Assembly: GCA_963830065.1 (NCBI GenBank)
Contig: CAWHLA010000008.1
Coordinates: 1 to 64,000, forward strand
Length of the DNA stretch: 64,000 nucleotides
Source: JACCZR01 sp963830065
Lineage (GTDB): Bacteria > Actinomycetota > Thermoleophilia > Solirubrobacterales > Thermoleophilaceae
Direction of reading: 5' to 3'
A program made the translations under genes and the position numbers. The notes beneath the pieces are model-generated. The model did not search any database and was not told the DNA's origin. It saw nothing but the letters and a program-made list of their open reading frames with translations. Shown piece after piece: positions 37,766 to 45,681 of the stretch (the first letter of the stretch is position 1; every line of letters starts with the position of its first letter).

Positions 37766-38614
37766 GTGCTCCGGCTCGCCGCGGCGGGCCTGACCTGCTT
37801 CCTGTTGGCGGGGTGCGGCTCGGGGGAGGCTCCCCCGCCCCCGCCCAAGCCGGAGCGGGCGGCGGCGCCGCTGTGCTCGAAGCTGCGTACGCGGGTCACC
37901 GGCCGCGTAGAGAGCCCGGCCGCCACCGAGCTGTCGGGCCTGGTGGCCTCGCGCACCAAGCCCGGACTGCTGTGGACCCACAACGACTCCGGTGACAGCG
38001 CCCGTCTCCTCGCCGTCGGCGTGAACGGCCGTCCCCGGGGTGAGCTGCAGGTCCCGGGCGCCGAGAACGTGGACTGGGAGGACATCGCGGCCCGAGGAGA
38101 CACGCTGTTCGTGGGCGACATCGGCGACAACGACTCGCAGCGCCCGCAGATAACCGTCTACCGGGTTCGCGAGTCCGGCGCCGCTGCGGGACGGCTGGAC
38201 CTGCGCTACGCCGACGGCGCCCACGACGCCGAGACCCTGCTTGTCGATCCCGTCGACGGCTCGGTGGCGGTGGTGACCAAGAGCTTCGGGGGCGAGAACC
38301 GCGTTTACACGGCGCGGGGGACCACGCTCCGCCGCGGCCCCTTGGTGCCGGTGACGCCCGGCGAGGCGGTGACCGCCGGCGACGTCTCCGCTGATGGCCG
38401 CACGATCGTCCTTCGCAGCTACGACCGGGCGCTGGTGTGGACACGGCGCAAGAGCGAACCGCTCGCCAAAGCCCTCTCCCGCAAGCCGTGCGTCGCCGGC
38501 GCCGACCTGGTGGGCGAAGGCCAGGGGGAGGCGCTGGCGCTGGCCGCGGACGGCCGGTCGTTCTTCACGGTCGCGGAGGGAAGGCGACCGCCGCTGCGGC
38601 GTTACACCCCCTAG
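37766..38614 (+). CDS. Lipoprotein with beta-propeller-like domain
   Basis: 282 residues from a GTG that directly follows the previous stop. The signal peptide (VLRLAAAGLTCFLLAGCGSG) has the lipobox LLAGC, so the protein is probably anchored to the outer face of the membrane. After a Pro-rich linker the repeated strands VASRTKPGLLWTHNDSGDSA, NVDWEDIAARGDTLFVGDIG, TLLVDPVDGSVAVVTKSFGG and GEALALAADGRSFFTVAEGR look like propeller blades. 'WTHNDSG' and 'EDIA' are seen in many bacterial proteins of unknown function. The partner may be the helical protein upstream. Confidence 0.7.
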   Translation: MLRLAAAGLTCFLLAGCGSGEAPPPPPKPERAAAPLCSKLRTRVTGRVESPAATELSGLVASRTKPGLLWTHNDSGDSARLLAVGVNGRPRGELQVPGAENVDWEDIAARGDTLFVGDIGDNDSQRPQITVYRVRESGAAAGRLDLRYADGAHDAETLLVDPVDGSVAVVTKSFGGENRVYTARGTTLRRGPLVPVTPGEAVTAGDVSADGRTIVLRSYDRALVWTRRKSEPLAKALSRKPCVAGADLVGEGQGEALALAADGRSFFTVAEGRRPPLRRYTP

Positions 38615-39808
38615 TCGTCCTCGGCCGGAAACAGCCAGGTGGCCAGCCGCGGTGCGCGATGCAGCAGCGAGGCCCGCGTGACCGAGGTGGCGCCGAAGCG
38701 GTCGCGGACCTCGTCGAGCACGTGGTCCAGCACGTCGCCGTGACGCTCATCGATCGGAAGCTGCAGCTGACGGCTCCCGGACTGGAGGTTGCTGACGGTG
38801 ACGCCGACCATCGTAAGCCCCCGCTCCTCGATCAGCTCTCGCTCGGCGGCCAACAGCGTGCGCATCTCCGCCAGCACGGCGCTGGTGGCCGAGGTCGGCG
38901 CGGGGAGGGTGTGTGAGCGGGTCGCGCGGCCGAAGTCGCCGAAGCGCATGCGCAGGACCACCGTCCGCCCCGCCCTGCCCTTCGCGCGCATGCGGCGCGT
39001 GACGCGGTCGACCAGCGCGAGGACCGTCGCGTCCAGCGCCTCGGGCTCGAACCGCCTCGTGCCGATGCGCGCACTGCGAGCCCACCGAGCGCCGCCGCGG
39101 GGTGCGCTTGACCGGCCGCGGATCGCGGTTGTGCGCCAGGGCGTGGAGCTTGCGGCCGGCCCCGCGTCCCACGAGCTCCACGAGGCGGCTCTCCGGCAGG
39201 CGTGCCACCTCGCCCACGGTGCGCAGGCCCACGGCGTGGAGCTTCTCCGCGGTGGCCGGCCCGACGCCCCACAGCGCCTCGGCCTCCAGCGGGTGCAGGA
39301 ACTCCAGCTCCCTGTCGGGCTGGACCACCAGCAGCCCGTCGGGCTTGGCCTGGCCGCTGGCGACCTTGGCCAGGAACTTGGTGCGCGCCACACCCACGGT
39401 GATGGGCAGGCCGATGCGCTCGCGCACGTCGCGCCTCAGCTGCTGCGCGATCTCGGTCGGGGTGCCCTTGATGTGCTCGAGCCCCCGAGCGTCGAGGAAC
39501 GCCTCGTCGATCGACAACCGCTCGACTGTGGGAACCGCGTCCTGGAACAGTCCGGCCACCGCCTCGCCGGCCTCCACGTAGGCGTCGAAGCGCGGCGAGA
39601 CCACGATCGCCTGGGGGCAGAGCTCGCGCGCACGCCGCCCGCCCATCGCCGAGCGGACGCCGAACGCCCGCGCCTCGTAGGAGGCGGCCATGACCACCCC
39701 GGGGCCGACGATCACCGGCTTGCCGCGCAGGCCCGGGTCGTCGCGCTGCTCCACCGACGCGAAGAAGGCGTCGAGATCGGCGTGGAGCACCGAGGCCTGG
39801 GCTTGCAC
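38611..39808 (-). pseudogene. dinB: DNA polymerase IV, one frameshift (likely insertion near 39,077)
   Basis: Y-family translesion polymerase. From 39808 it reads VLHADLDAFFASVEQRDDPG, MAASYEARAFGVRSAMGGRR, VERLSIDEAFLDARG, LPITVGVARTKFLAKVASGQ and LWGVGPATAEKLHAVGLRTV. The catalytic residues are D (DLDAFF) and DE (SIDEAFLD). Near 39,077 the reading shifts: one extra C gives a broken frame, and removing it joins RRRSVGSQCAIGTRRFEPEA to the little-finger domain, which is clean to 38611. The likely start is GTG at 39790 or 39808. Sequencing error and a true mutation are both possible. Confidence 0.85.
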
Positions 39809-39821
39809 GAACGTATGTTCG
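39808..39821. promoter_or_regulatory. LexA/SOS box of dinB
   Basis: CGAACGTATGTTCG is a perfect match to the Gram-positive LexA box pattern CGAAC-N4-GTTCG. It overlaps the distal GTG of dinB and lies 17 bp upstream of the nearer GTG (39790), supporting the latter as the real start and SOS control of the gene. Confidence 0.8.
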
Positions 39822-39885
39822 CACAGGTCCCCCGCTCGCGGAAGCGGCTACAAATCCAACGACAAGCGAGAGGAAGGAGCACCCC

Positions 39886-40518
39886 ATGACACTCGCCCGA
39901 GTCCACAACTTCTCCATCTCACTCGACGGCTTCGGCACCGGTGAGGGCCTGAGCCAGGACGCGTACTTCGGCCACGCCGGCGAACGGCTGCACGAGTGGA
40001 TGTTCGCCACCCAGTGGTGGCAGGCGGGTGGCAGCGCCGGCATCGACGACGCCTTCACCCAGCGGTTCAGCCCGGGGATCGGCGCGGAGATCATGGGTGC
40101 GGGCAAGTTCGGCGCGCCGGGATGGCAGGAGGACCCGGACTGGAAGGGCCCGTGGGGTCCCAACCCGCCGTTCCACACGCCGACCTTCATCCTCACCCAT
40201 CACCCGCGCCCGTCGGTCGAGATGGAGGGCGGCACGACGTACCACTTCATCGACGCGTCGCCTGCCGAGGCGCTCGAGACGGCGCGCGAGGCTGCGGGCG
40301 GCCAGGACGTTCGCCTCGGCGGCGGTCCCAGCATGATCCGCGACTTCCTTGCCGCGGGGCTCGTCGACCACATGCACGTCGTAGTGGTCCCGATCCTGCT
40401 GGGCCGGGGCGTGCGCCTATGGGACGGGCTGGAAGGCCTCGAGAACGACTACGAGATCGAGGCCATCTCCTCGCCCAGCGGGGTCACGCATGTGACCTTC
40501 ACCCGTGCGGCTCGCTAG
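39886..40518 (+). CDS. Dihydrofolate reductase-like (RibD C-terminal) protein
   Basis: 210 residues after a strong AGGAAGGAG site. MTLARVHNFSISLDGFGTGE is the nucleotide-binding start. It continues IGAEIMGAGKFG, NPPFHTPTFILTHHPRPSVE, AREAAGGQDVRLGGGPSMIR and HVVVVPILLGRGVRLWDGL. The GGGP..I motif and '.S.DG.' start are standard for the RibD C-terminal/DHFR-like family. Members reduce small substrates with NADPH; the substrate here is unknown. It is divergent from dinB and its stop overlaps the gcvPB stop. Confidence 0.85.
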   Translation: MTLARVHNFSISLDGFGTGEGLSQDAYFGHAGERLHEWMFATQWWQAGGSAGIDDAFTQRFSPGIGAEIMGAGKFGAPGWQEDPDWKGPWGPNPPFHTPTFILTHHPRPSVEMEGGTTYHFIDASPAEALETAREAAGGQDVRLGGGPSMIRDFLAAGLVDHMHVVVVPILLGRGVRLWDGLEGLENDYEIEAISSPSGVTHVTFTRAAR

Positions 40519-42080
40519 AGCGCGCCGCTGGCCGCTGCAGGGTTCTCCTGCGCGCGGTCCGGGTCGCCGGGGTTCTCGTCCCGGCGGGTCTGGCGAACGA
40601 CCGGCTTCTTGGCCGCACCGGCCTCGTCGAGGCGGCGCACCGGCGTGGTGTGCGGGGCGGTCTGGGCGATCGTGGGGTCCTCGGCCGCCTCGGCCAGCAG
40701 GTCGCGCATCGCGTCGGCGAAGTGGTCGAGGCGGTCGCGCGGCTCGGTCTCGGTCGGCTCGATCATCAGCGCCTCGTCCACCAGGAGCGGGAAGTACACC
40801 GTGGGCGGGTGCACCTCGTGGTCGAGCAGGCGCTTGGCGATGTCCAGCGTCTTGATCCCCAGCTTCTCCTTGGCGCCCTTGCCACTCAAGACGAACTCGT
40901 GCATGCAGTGGCGGTCGAAGGCGATCGGCAGGTACTCGCCGATCCCGTCCTCGGCCAGGCGGGCCTTCAGGTAGTTGGCGTTCAGCACCGCGAGCTCTGA
41001 GACCTCGCGCAGGCCCTCGGCGCCCAGCGAGCAGATGTAGGCGTAGGAGCGCACGAACACCCCGAAGTTGCCCTGGAACCCGCGCATCTTTCCGATCGAC
41101 TTGGGCCGGTCGTGATCGAGGTCGAAGGCGGGCCCGGCCCCGTTGGAGCTCGAGGTGCGCACCACTTGCGGCACGGGCAGGAAGGGCTCGATCCGATCGG
41201 AGACCGCGATCGGCCCGGCGCCCGGGCCACCGCCGCCGTGGGGCTGAGTGAAGGTCTTGTGCAGGTTGTAGTGGACGATGTCGAAGCCCATGTCGCCCGG
41301 CCGCGAAACGCCCATCACCGCGTTCAGGTTCGCCCCGTCGTAGTACAGCGTCCCCCCCACCCCGTGCACGATCTCGGCGATCTCCTCGATGTTCGAGTCG
41401 AACAGCCCCAGCGTGTTGGGGTTCGTGAGCATGAGGCACGCGACGTCCTCGTCGGCCTTCTCGCGCAGGTCGTCCAGGTCGACGCCGCCGTCCTCGGCGG
41501 TGCCCACCTTGACCACCTCGTACCCGGCCATGGTGACCGTGGCCGGGTTGGTGCCGTGCGCGGTGTCGGGCGTCAGGACCTTGGTCCTCGTCTCGCCGCG
41601 GTCGGCGTGGTAGGCGCGGGTCAGCAATAGGCCCGCCAGCTCGCCGTGGGAACCCGCTGACGGCTGAAGCGACACGTGCGGCAGCCCGGCGATCTCCGCC
41701 AGTGCCCCCTGCAGGTTGAACATCAGCTCCAGCGCCCCCTGGGCGTGCTCGGGCTCCTGGAGCGGGTGCAGCCGCGCGTGCCCGGGCAGGGCGGCCACCC
41801 GCTCGTGCAGCTTGGGGTTGTGCTTCATCGTGCACGAGCCGAGCGGGTAGAAGCCCTGGTCGAGGTGGAAGTTCTTCCGCGAGAGCGTCACGTAGTGGCG
41901 CACGATCTCGGGCTCCGAGACCTCGGGGAGGTCGGCCGGCTCGGTGCGCCGCGCCCACTCGGGCAGCAGCTCCTCCACCGGCGTCTCGGGCACGTCCTGC
42001 TTGGGGGGCGTGAAGGCCCGGCGTCCCTCGCGGGAGCGCTCGAAGATCGTGATCGTGTCCTCTACCGCCGGGACGCTCAC
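40515..42080 (-). CDS. gcvPB: Glycine dehydrogenase (decarboxylating) subunit 2
   Basis: The PLP-binding subunit of split P-protein, which decarboxylates glycine and passes the aminomethyl group to GcvH. Starts at GTG 42080 (VSVPAVEDTITIFERSREGR), overlapping the gcvPA stop by 4 bp. 521 residues. Motifs: HYVTLSRKNFHLDQGFYPLG, SCTMKHNPKLHERVA, SLQPSAGSHGELAGLLLTRA and DTAHGTNPATVTMAGYEV. The PLP lysine is in VHYNLHKTFTQPHGGGGPGA, and RHCMHEFVLSGKG follows. The C-terminal ~35 residues are a charged tail beyond the usual end. Confidence 0.97.
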   Translation of the reverse strand: MSVPAVEDTITIFERSREGRRAFTPPKQDVPETPVEELLPEWARRTEPADLPEVSEPEIVRHYVTLSRKNFHLDQGFYPLGSCTMKHNPKLHERVAALPGHARLHPLQEPEHAQGALELMFNLQGALAEIAGLPHVSLQPSAGSHGELAGLLLTRAYHADRGETRTKVLTPDTAHGTNPATVTMAGYEVVKVGTAEDGGVDLDDLREKADEDVACLMLTNPNTLGLFDSNIEEIAEIVHGVGGTLYYDGANLNAVMGVSRPGDMGFDIVHYNLHKTFTQPHGGGGPGAGPIAVSDRIEPFLPVPQVVRTSSSNGAGPAFDLDHDRPKSIGKMRGFQGNFGVFVRSYAYICSLGAEGLREVSELAVLNANYLKARLAEDGIGEYLPIAFDRHCMHEFVLSGKGAKEKLGIKTLDIAKRLLDHEVHPPTVYFPLLVDEALMIEPTETEPRDRLDHFADAMRDLLAEAAEDPTIAQTAPHTTPVRRLDEAGAAKKPVVRQTRRDENPGDPDRAQENPAAASGAL

Positions 42081-43417
42081 GCCGTCACCCCCTCGCGGGC
42101 GGCCACCGCAGCCAGCGCATCGATCTGCTCCTTCGTGCGGCGCTCGGTGATCGCCACCAGCAACCCGTCCTCGTACTCCGGCAGGACGCCGCGCAGCGGC
42201 AGGCCGGGGTTGATGCCGGCGTCGCGAGCGCGCGCGAGGAAGGAGTCCAGGTCGGGCACCCGCACGGCGAACTCGCGCACGACCGGTCCCGGGTTGATCT
42301 GCTCGAAGTCGAGGACCGAGCGCGCGTAAGCGGTGCGCTGGAGCATCAGCGTGGAGAGCTCCACCAGGCCCTTGCGGCCCAGCCACGAGAGGTACACAGT
42401 GCCCGCCAGCGCGTTCAGCGCCTGCGAGGTGCAGATGTTGTGCGTGGCCTTCTCCCGGCGGATGTGCTGCTCGCGCGTCTGAAGGGTCAGCACGAAGCCA
42501 CGCTTGCCGTCGACGTCGCGGGTCTCGCCGGCGATGCGGCCTGGCATCTTGCGCAGGAAGCGCTCCGAGGCCGCGAAGAAGCCGAACGATGGCCCGCCGA
42601 AGTCCAGCCGGTTGCCCAGGGTCTGCCCCTCGCCTACGCAGATGTCCACGCCGCACTCGCCGGGCGGCTTGAGGATGCCCAGCGGCAGCGGATCGGCGGC
42701 GCACACGAACAGCGCGCCGGTGGACTTGGCCGTCTCGCTCAGCGAGGCGAGGTCCTCGACCGTGCCCAGGAAGTTCGGGTACTGCACGAACACAGCGGCG
42801 GTGTCGTCGTCCACGGCGTCGGCCAGAGCGGGGCCGTCGGTGGCGGCTTGGGAGTCCAGGCCCACCTCGACGATCTCCATGCCGTAGCCGGCGGCGTGCG
42901 TGGCCAGCGCCGCGCGCGAGTGGGGATGCATTCCGCGCGAGACCACCAGCTTCGACTTCTTCGTCTCGAGCTTGGCCAAGTATCCCGCCGCGGCCACGGC
43001 GGAGGGGCCCTCGTAGACCGAGGCGTTGGACACCGGAAGCCCGGTGAGCTCGGAGATCATCGTCTGGAACTCGAACATCACCTGCAGCCCACCCTGGGAG
43101 ATCTCGGGCTGGTAGGGCGTGTAGGGGGTTAGGAACTCCGAGCGCTCGACGAGGCTGTCGATCAGCGCCGGCACGTAGTGGTCGTACATCCCCGCTCCGA
43201 GGAAGGTGACCTCGGCGTCGGCGTGGCGGTTGCGCGCGGCCAGTGCGGCCAGGTGGTCCAGCACCTCCTGCTCGGCCATGCCCTCGGGCAGGTCGATCGG
43301 GCGCCCCAGGCGCACCGACTCGGGGATGGCCTCGAAGAGGTCCTCCACCGAGTCGACGCCGATGGCGTCGAGCATCTCGCGGCGATCCGCGTCGGTTGCA
43401 GACGTGTAACGGCTCAC
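42077..43417 (-). CDS. gcvPA: Glycine dehydrogenase (decarboxylating) subunit 1
   Basis: 446 residues, starting MSRYTSATDADRREMLDAIG, the standard start of split-P-protein subunit 1. It has FLGAGMYDHYVPALIDSLVE, TPYTPYQPEISQGGLQVMFE, GLPVSNASVYEGPSAVAAAG, GVDICVGEGQTLGNRLDFGG and FVLTLQTREQHIRREKATHN. These pair with subunit 2 to form the alpha2-beta2 glycine decarboxylase. Stop-start overlap (ATGA-type) with gcvPB shows translational coupling. It is separated from the cupin gene by 32 bp. Confidence 0.97.
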   Translation of the reverse strand: MSRYTSATDADRREMLDAIGVDSVEDLFEAIPESVRLGRPIDLPEGMAEQEVLDHLAALAARNRHADAEVTFLGAGMYDHYVPALIDSLVERSEFLTPYTPYQPEISQGGLQVMFEFQTMISELTGLPVSNASVYEGPSAVAAAGYLAKLETKKSKLVVSRGMHPHSRAALATHAAGYGMEIVEVGLDSQAATDGPALADAVDDDTAAVFVQYPNFLGTVEDLASLSETAKSTGALFVCAADPLPLGILKPPGECGVDICVGEGQTLGNRLDFGGPSFGFFAASERFLRKMPGRIAGETRDVDGKRGFVLTLQTREQHIRREKATHNICTSQALNALAGTVYLSWLGRKGLVELSTLMLQRTAYARSVLDFEQINPGPVVREFAVRVPDLDSFLARARDAGINPGLPLRGVLPEYEDGLLVAITERRTKEQIDALAAVAAREGVTA

Positions 43418-43449
43418 AGGCGGACTACGAAGTTAGCGGCAGGTAGGGC

Positions 43450-43836
43450 TCAGGCCGCGGGCCAGAAGTCCTTCACCAGCTCGCCGTCGCCCTCGTGGCG
43501 AGGGCCGAAGGCCAGCAGCTCCAGGCCCTCGGAGCCGGCCTCGAACGCGCGCGTGACATTCGGCGCCACGCGGATCGCGTCCATCGCGTCGAGGTCGATG
43601 ACCTCGTCGTCGAGCTTGGCCCGGCCGCTGCCCGAGAGCACCACGTAGATCTCCTCGGCGTTCTCGTGCTTGTGGCCAAAGCCCTGGCGCTGGTCGGGGC
43701 GCACCACGTGGTAGGAGAGGCCTGTGTTCTCGGCCTCCATGTCCTTCGTGGCAAAGCGCGCCTCCTGGCGCTCACCGAACCCGAAGTCCGGCGCGGAGTC
43801 CTTCACTTCCTTGAGGTTCTTGTGCGTGTAAGCCAT
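43450..43836 (-). CDS. Cupin-domain protein
   Basis: 128 residues, MAYTHKNLKEVKDSAPDFGF. The cupin core shows RPDQRQGFGHKHENAEEIYV, a His pair (GHKH) plus Glu, and the second motif RVAPNVTRAFEAGSEGLELL. The fold is a small metal-binding beta barrel; no enzyme role can be assigned. It lies inside the glycine-cleavage operon, between a PRC-barrel gene (1 bp away) and gcvPA. That placement suggests co-transcription, but not a known role in glycine cleavage. Confidence 0.8.
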   Translation of the reverse strand: MAYTHKNLKEVKDSAPDFGFGERQEARFATKDMEAENTGLSYHVVRPDQRQGFGHKHENAEEIYVVLSGSGRAKLDDEVIDLDAMDAIRVAPNVTRAFEAGSEGLELLAFGPRHEGDGELVKDFWPAA

Positions 43837-43837
43837 T

Positions 43838-44191
43838 TCAGTACCTCCCGCTGATTCGATCCCAGGCGCTCCGCAGCTTGCGGGTCAGCTCGCCCTCGGT
43901 GGCATCGGCGGGGTCGGCCCCCATGGCCGCCGGGTTCTCGCTGGGCTCGGGCAGCTGCTCTGCCTCTTCGTAGGTCAGATTCAGCTCTACCCCGTTCTCG
44001 AAGAACCCCTTCACCTGAGGGGCGTCGACGAAGTGGTGCTTCTCGCCCTCGATCACCAGCCCGTCGAAGATGTCGGCCTCCTCGTCGGCCAGAACGTGCT
44101 TCAGCTCTCCGCAGCGCCGGCCGTCGGTGCAGTAGACGGGGACGCCCTCGGCGACCGCCAGATAGGAGGTCGGCGCTCCGAGGTCAGCCAC
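43838..44191 (-). CDS. PRC-barrel-like domain protein
   Basis: 117 residues (MADLGAPTSYLAVAEGVPVY). The first ~75 residues read CTDGRRCGELKHVLADEEAD, IFDGLVIEGEKHHFVDAPQV and VELNLTYEEAEQLPEP, the short beta pattern of PRC-barrel domains, which help RNA processing or electron transfer in other proteins. The C-terminal ~30 residues are charged. It overlaps the gcvH stop by 8 bp and so is translated with it. Its role in this operon is unknown. Confidence 0.65.
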   Translation of the reverse strand: MADLGAPTSYLAVAEGVPVYCTDGRRCGELKHVLADEEADIFDGLVIEGEKHHFVDAPQVKGFFENGVELNLTYEEAEQLPEPSENPAAMGADPADATEGELTRKLRSAWDRISGRY

Positions 44192-44573
44192 TGAGCAGCT
44201 TCTTGTAGGCCTCGACGTCGAGCAGGTCGTCGACCTCGCCGGTGTCGCTGAGCTTCACCTTGACCATCCAGCCGTCGCCATAGGGGTCGCCGTTGATGTT
44301 CTCCGGCGAGTCACCAAGAGTCTCGTTCACCTCGACGATCTCTCCCGACAGGGGCGCGAACACGTCGGAGACGGCCTTGACCGACTCGACCTCGGCATAC
44401 GCCGAGTCCTTGCCGACCAGGGCGCCCACCTCGGGCGGGTCGAAAAAGACCACCTCGCCGAGCGAGTCCTGCGCATACCAGGTGATCCCGAAGACGGCCT
44501 CGTCGCCGTCGATCCGGGCCCAGTCGTGCTCGGGGTGGTACTTCAGGTCCTCGGGGTAGCTCTCGTCGGCCAT
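44184..44573 (-). CDS. gcvH: Glycine cleavage system H protein
   Basis: 129 residues. The lipoyl-carrier protein that shuttles the aminomethyl group between P, T and L proteins. The start MADESYPEDLKYHPEHDWAR, the middle FGITWYAQDSLGEVVFFDPP and the lipoylated Lys in YAEVESVKAVSDVFAPLSG match the family exactly. The ending NGDPYGDGWMVKVKLSD is also typical. It directly follows gcvT (the gcvT stop at 44574 abuts the H start). Confidence 0.98.
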   Translation of the reverse strand: MADESYPEDLKYHPEHDWARIDGDEAVFGITWYAQDSLGEVVFFDPPEVGALVGKDSAYAEVESVKAVSDVFAPLSGEIVEVNETLGDSPENINGDPYGDGWMVKVKLSDTGEVDDLLDVEAYKKLLSG

Positions 44574-45650
44574 CTACTCCTCGCTCTTGCTGTACAGGGG
44601 CTTGGTCTTCACCTCGGCGGCGCGCGGCTTGCCCCGCACGTCGACCTCGATCTCGGTTCCGGGCTCGGTGGCCGCGCGGGGTAGGTAAGCCATGCCGATG
44701 CCCTGCTCCAGGCAGGGGGACTTGGTGCCGCTGGTGACGACGCCCTCGCCCGCGGGGGTCTTCACCGGATTGCCCTGACGGGGGATGCCGGGACCGGTGA
44801 AGGCGAAGGGCGCCAGGAGGTCGTCGGTCTCGTCGGGCAGCGCGTCGGCGCCGATGAAGCCGGTCTCGCGCTTGCAGGCCCACCCCAGCCCGGCTTCGAT
44901 CGGGTTGCGGTCCTCGGACAGGTCGTTGCCGTAGAGGTGGAAGCAGACCTCCAGGCGCAGCGTGTCGCGCGCCCCCAGGCCGACGGGGGTCACGCCCGCG
45001 TCCATCAGGGCGTCCCAGACCGTGACCGCGCCGTCGGGCGGGATCATCAACTCCACGCCGTCCTCGCCGGTGTAGCCGGTGCCGCAGACCAGCACCTCCT
45101 GACCGACGACGGTGAGCGTGTCCGTGCGCATGCGCTTGGGAAGCTCGCCCTCGCTCAGGCGCTCGACGATCCCGCGCGCCTCCGGGCCCTGCACGGCGAG
45201 CATGGCGTAGTCGGCGTGCGCGTCGCGAACCTCCACGTCGAACCCCTCCGCGTGCTCGGCCAGCCAGGCATGGTCGCGCTCGTGATTGGAGGCGTTGGTG
45301 ACCGTGAGGTAGCGATCGGGGCCCAGCTTGTAGGTGAACAGGTCGTCGAGCACGCCACCGTCCTCGCGGCACAGAACGGAGTACTGGGCGCCGCCCTCCG
45401 CGAGCTTGGCCAGGTCGTTGGACAGCACGTGCTGAAGGAAATCCTGCGAGCCCGGGCCTTCGGTCACGACCTCGCCCATGTGGGACACGTCAAAGACCCC
45501 GGCGCCGGTGCGCACCGCCTTGTGCTCGGGCCCGATCCCCTCGTACTGCACCGGCATCTCCCAGCCGGCGAAGGGAACCAAGCGGGCGCCCGCGGCCTGG
45601 TGGCGCTCGAACAGGGGCGTCCGCCGCAGCGTGTCCGTGGCGGAGGTCAA
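44574..45650 (-). CDS. gcvT: Glycine cleavage system T protein (aminomethyltransferase)
   Basis: Transfers the methylene group to tetrahydrofolate and frees ammonia. 358 residues from a TTG at 45650 (LTSATDTLRRTPLFERHQAA); longer readings would overlap the previous gene. Motifs: ARLVPFAGWEMPVQYEGIGP, EHKAVRTGAGVFDVSHMGEV, GGVLDDLFTYKLGPDRYLTV, VCGTGYTGEDGVELMIP and VGLGARDTLRLEVCFHLYGN. The folate-binding Asp is in GLGARD and the Tyr/Gly loop in TGYTGEDG. It is the first gene of the operon gcvT-gcvH-PRC-cupin-gcvPA-gcvPB, 31 bp after a metallophosphoesterase. Confidence 0.97.
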   Translation of the reverse strand: MTSATDTLRRTPLFERHQAAGARLVPFAGWEMPVQYEGIGPEHKAVRTGAGVFDVSHMGEVVTEGPGSQDFLQHVLSNDLAKLAEGGAQYSVLCREDGGVLDDLFTYKLGPDRYLTVTNASNHERDHAWLAEHAEGFDVEVRDAHADYAMLAVQGPEARGIVERLSEGELPKRMRTDTLTVVGQEVLVCGTGYTGEDGVELMIPPDGAVTVWDALMDAGVTPVGLGARDTLRLEVCFHLYGNDLSEDRNPIEAGLGWACKRETGFIGADALPDETDDLLAPFAFTGPGIPRQGNPVKTPAGEGVVTSGTKSPCLEQGIGMAYLPRAATEPGTEIEVDVRGKPRAAEVKTKPLYSKSEE

Positions 45651-45681
45651 GGCGTCGGAGGCTACAGGCGGTCCGGCGGGG

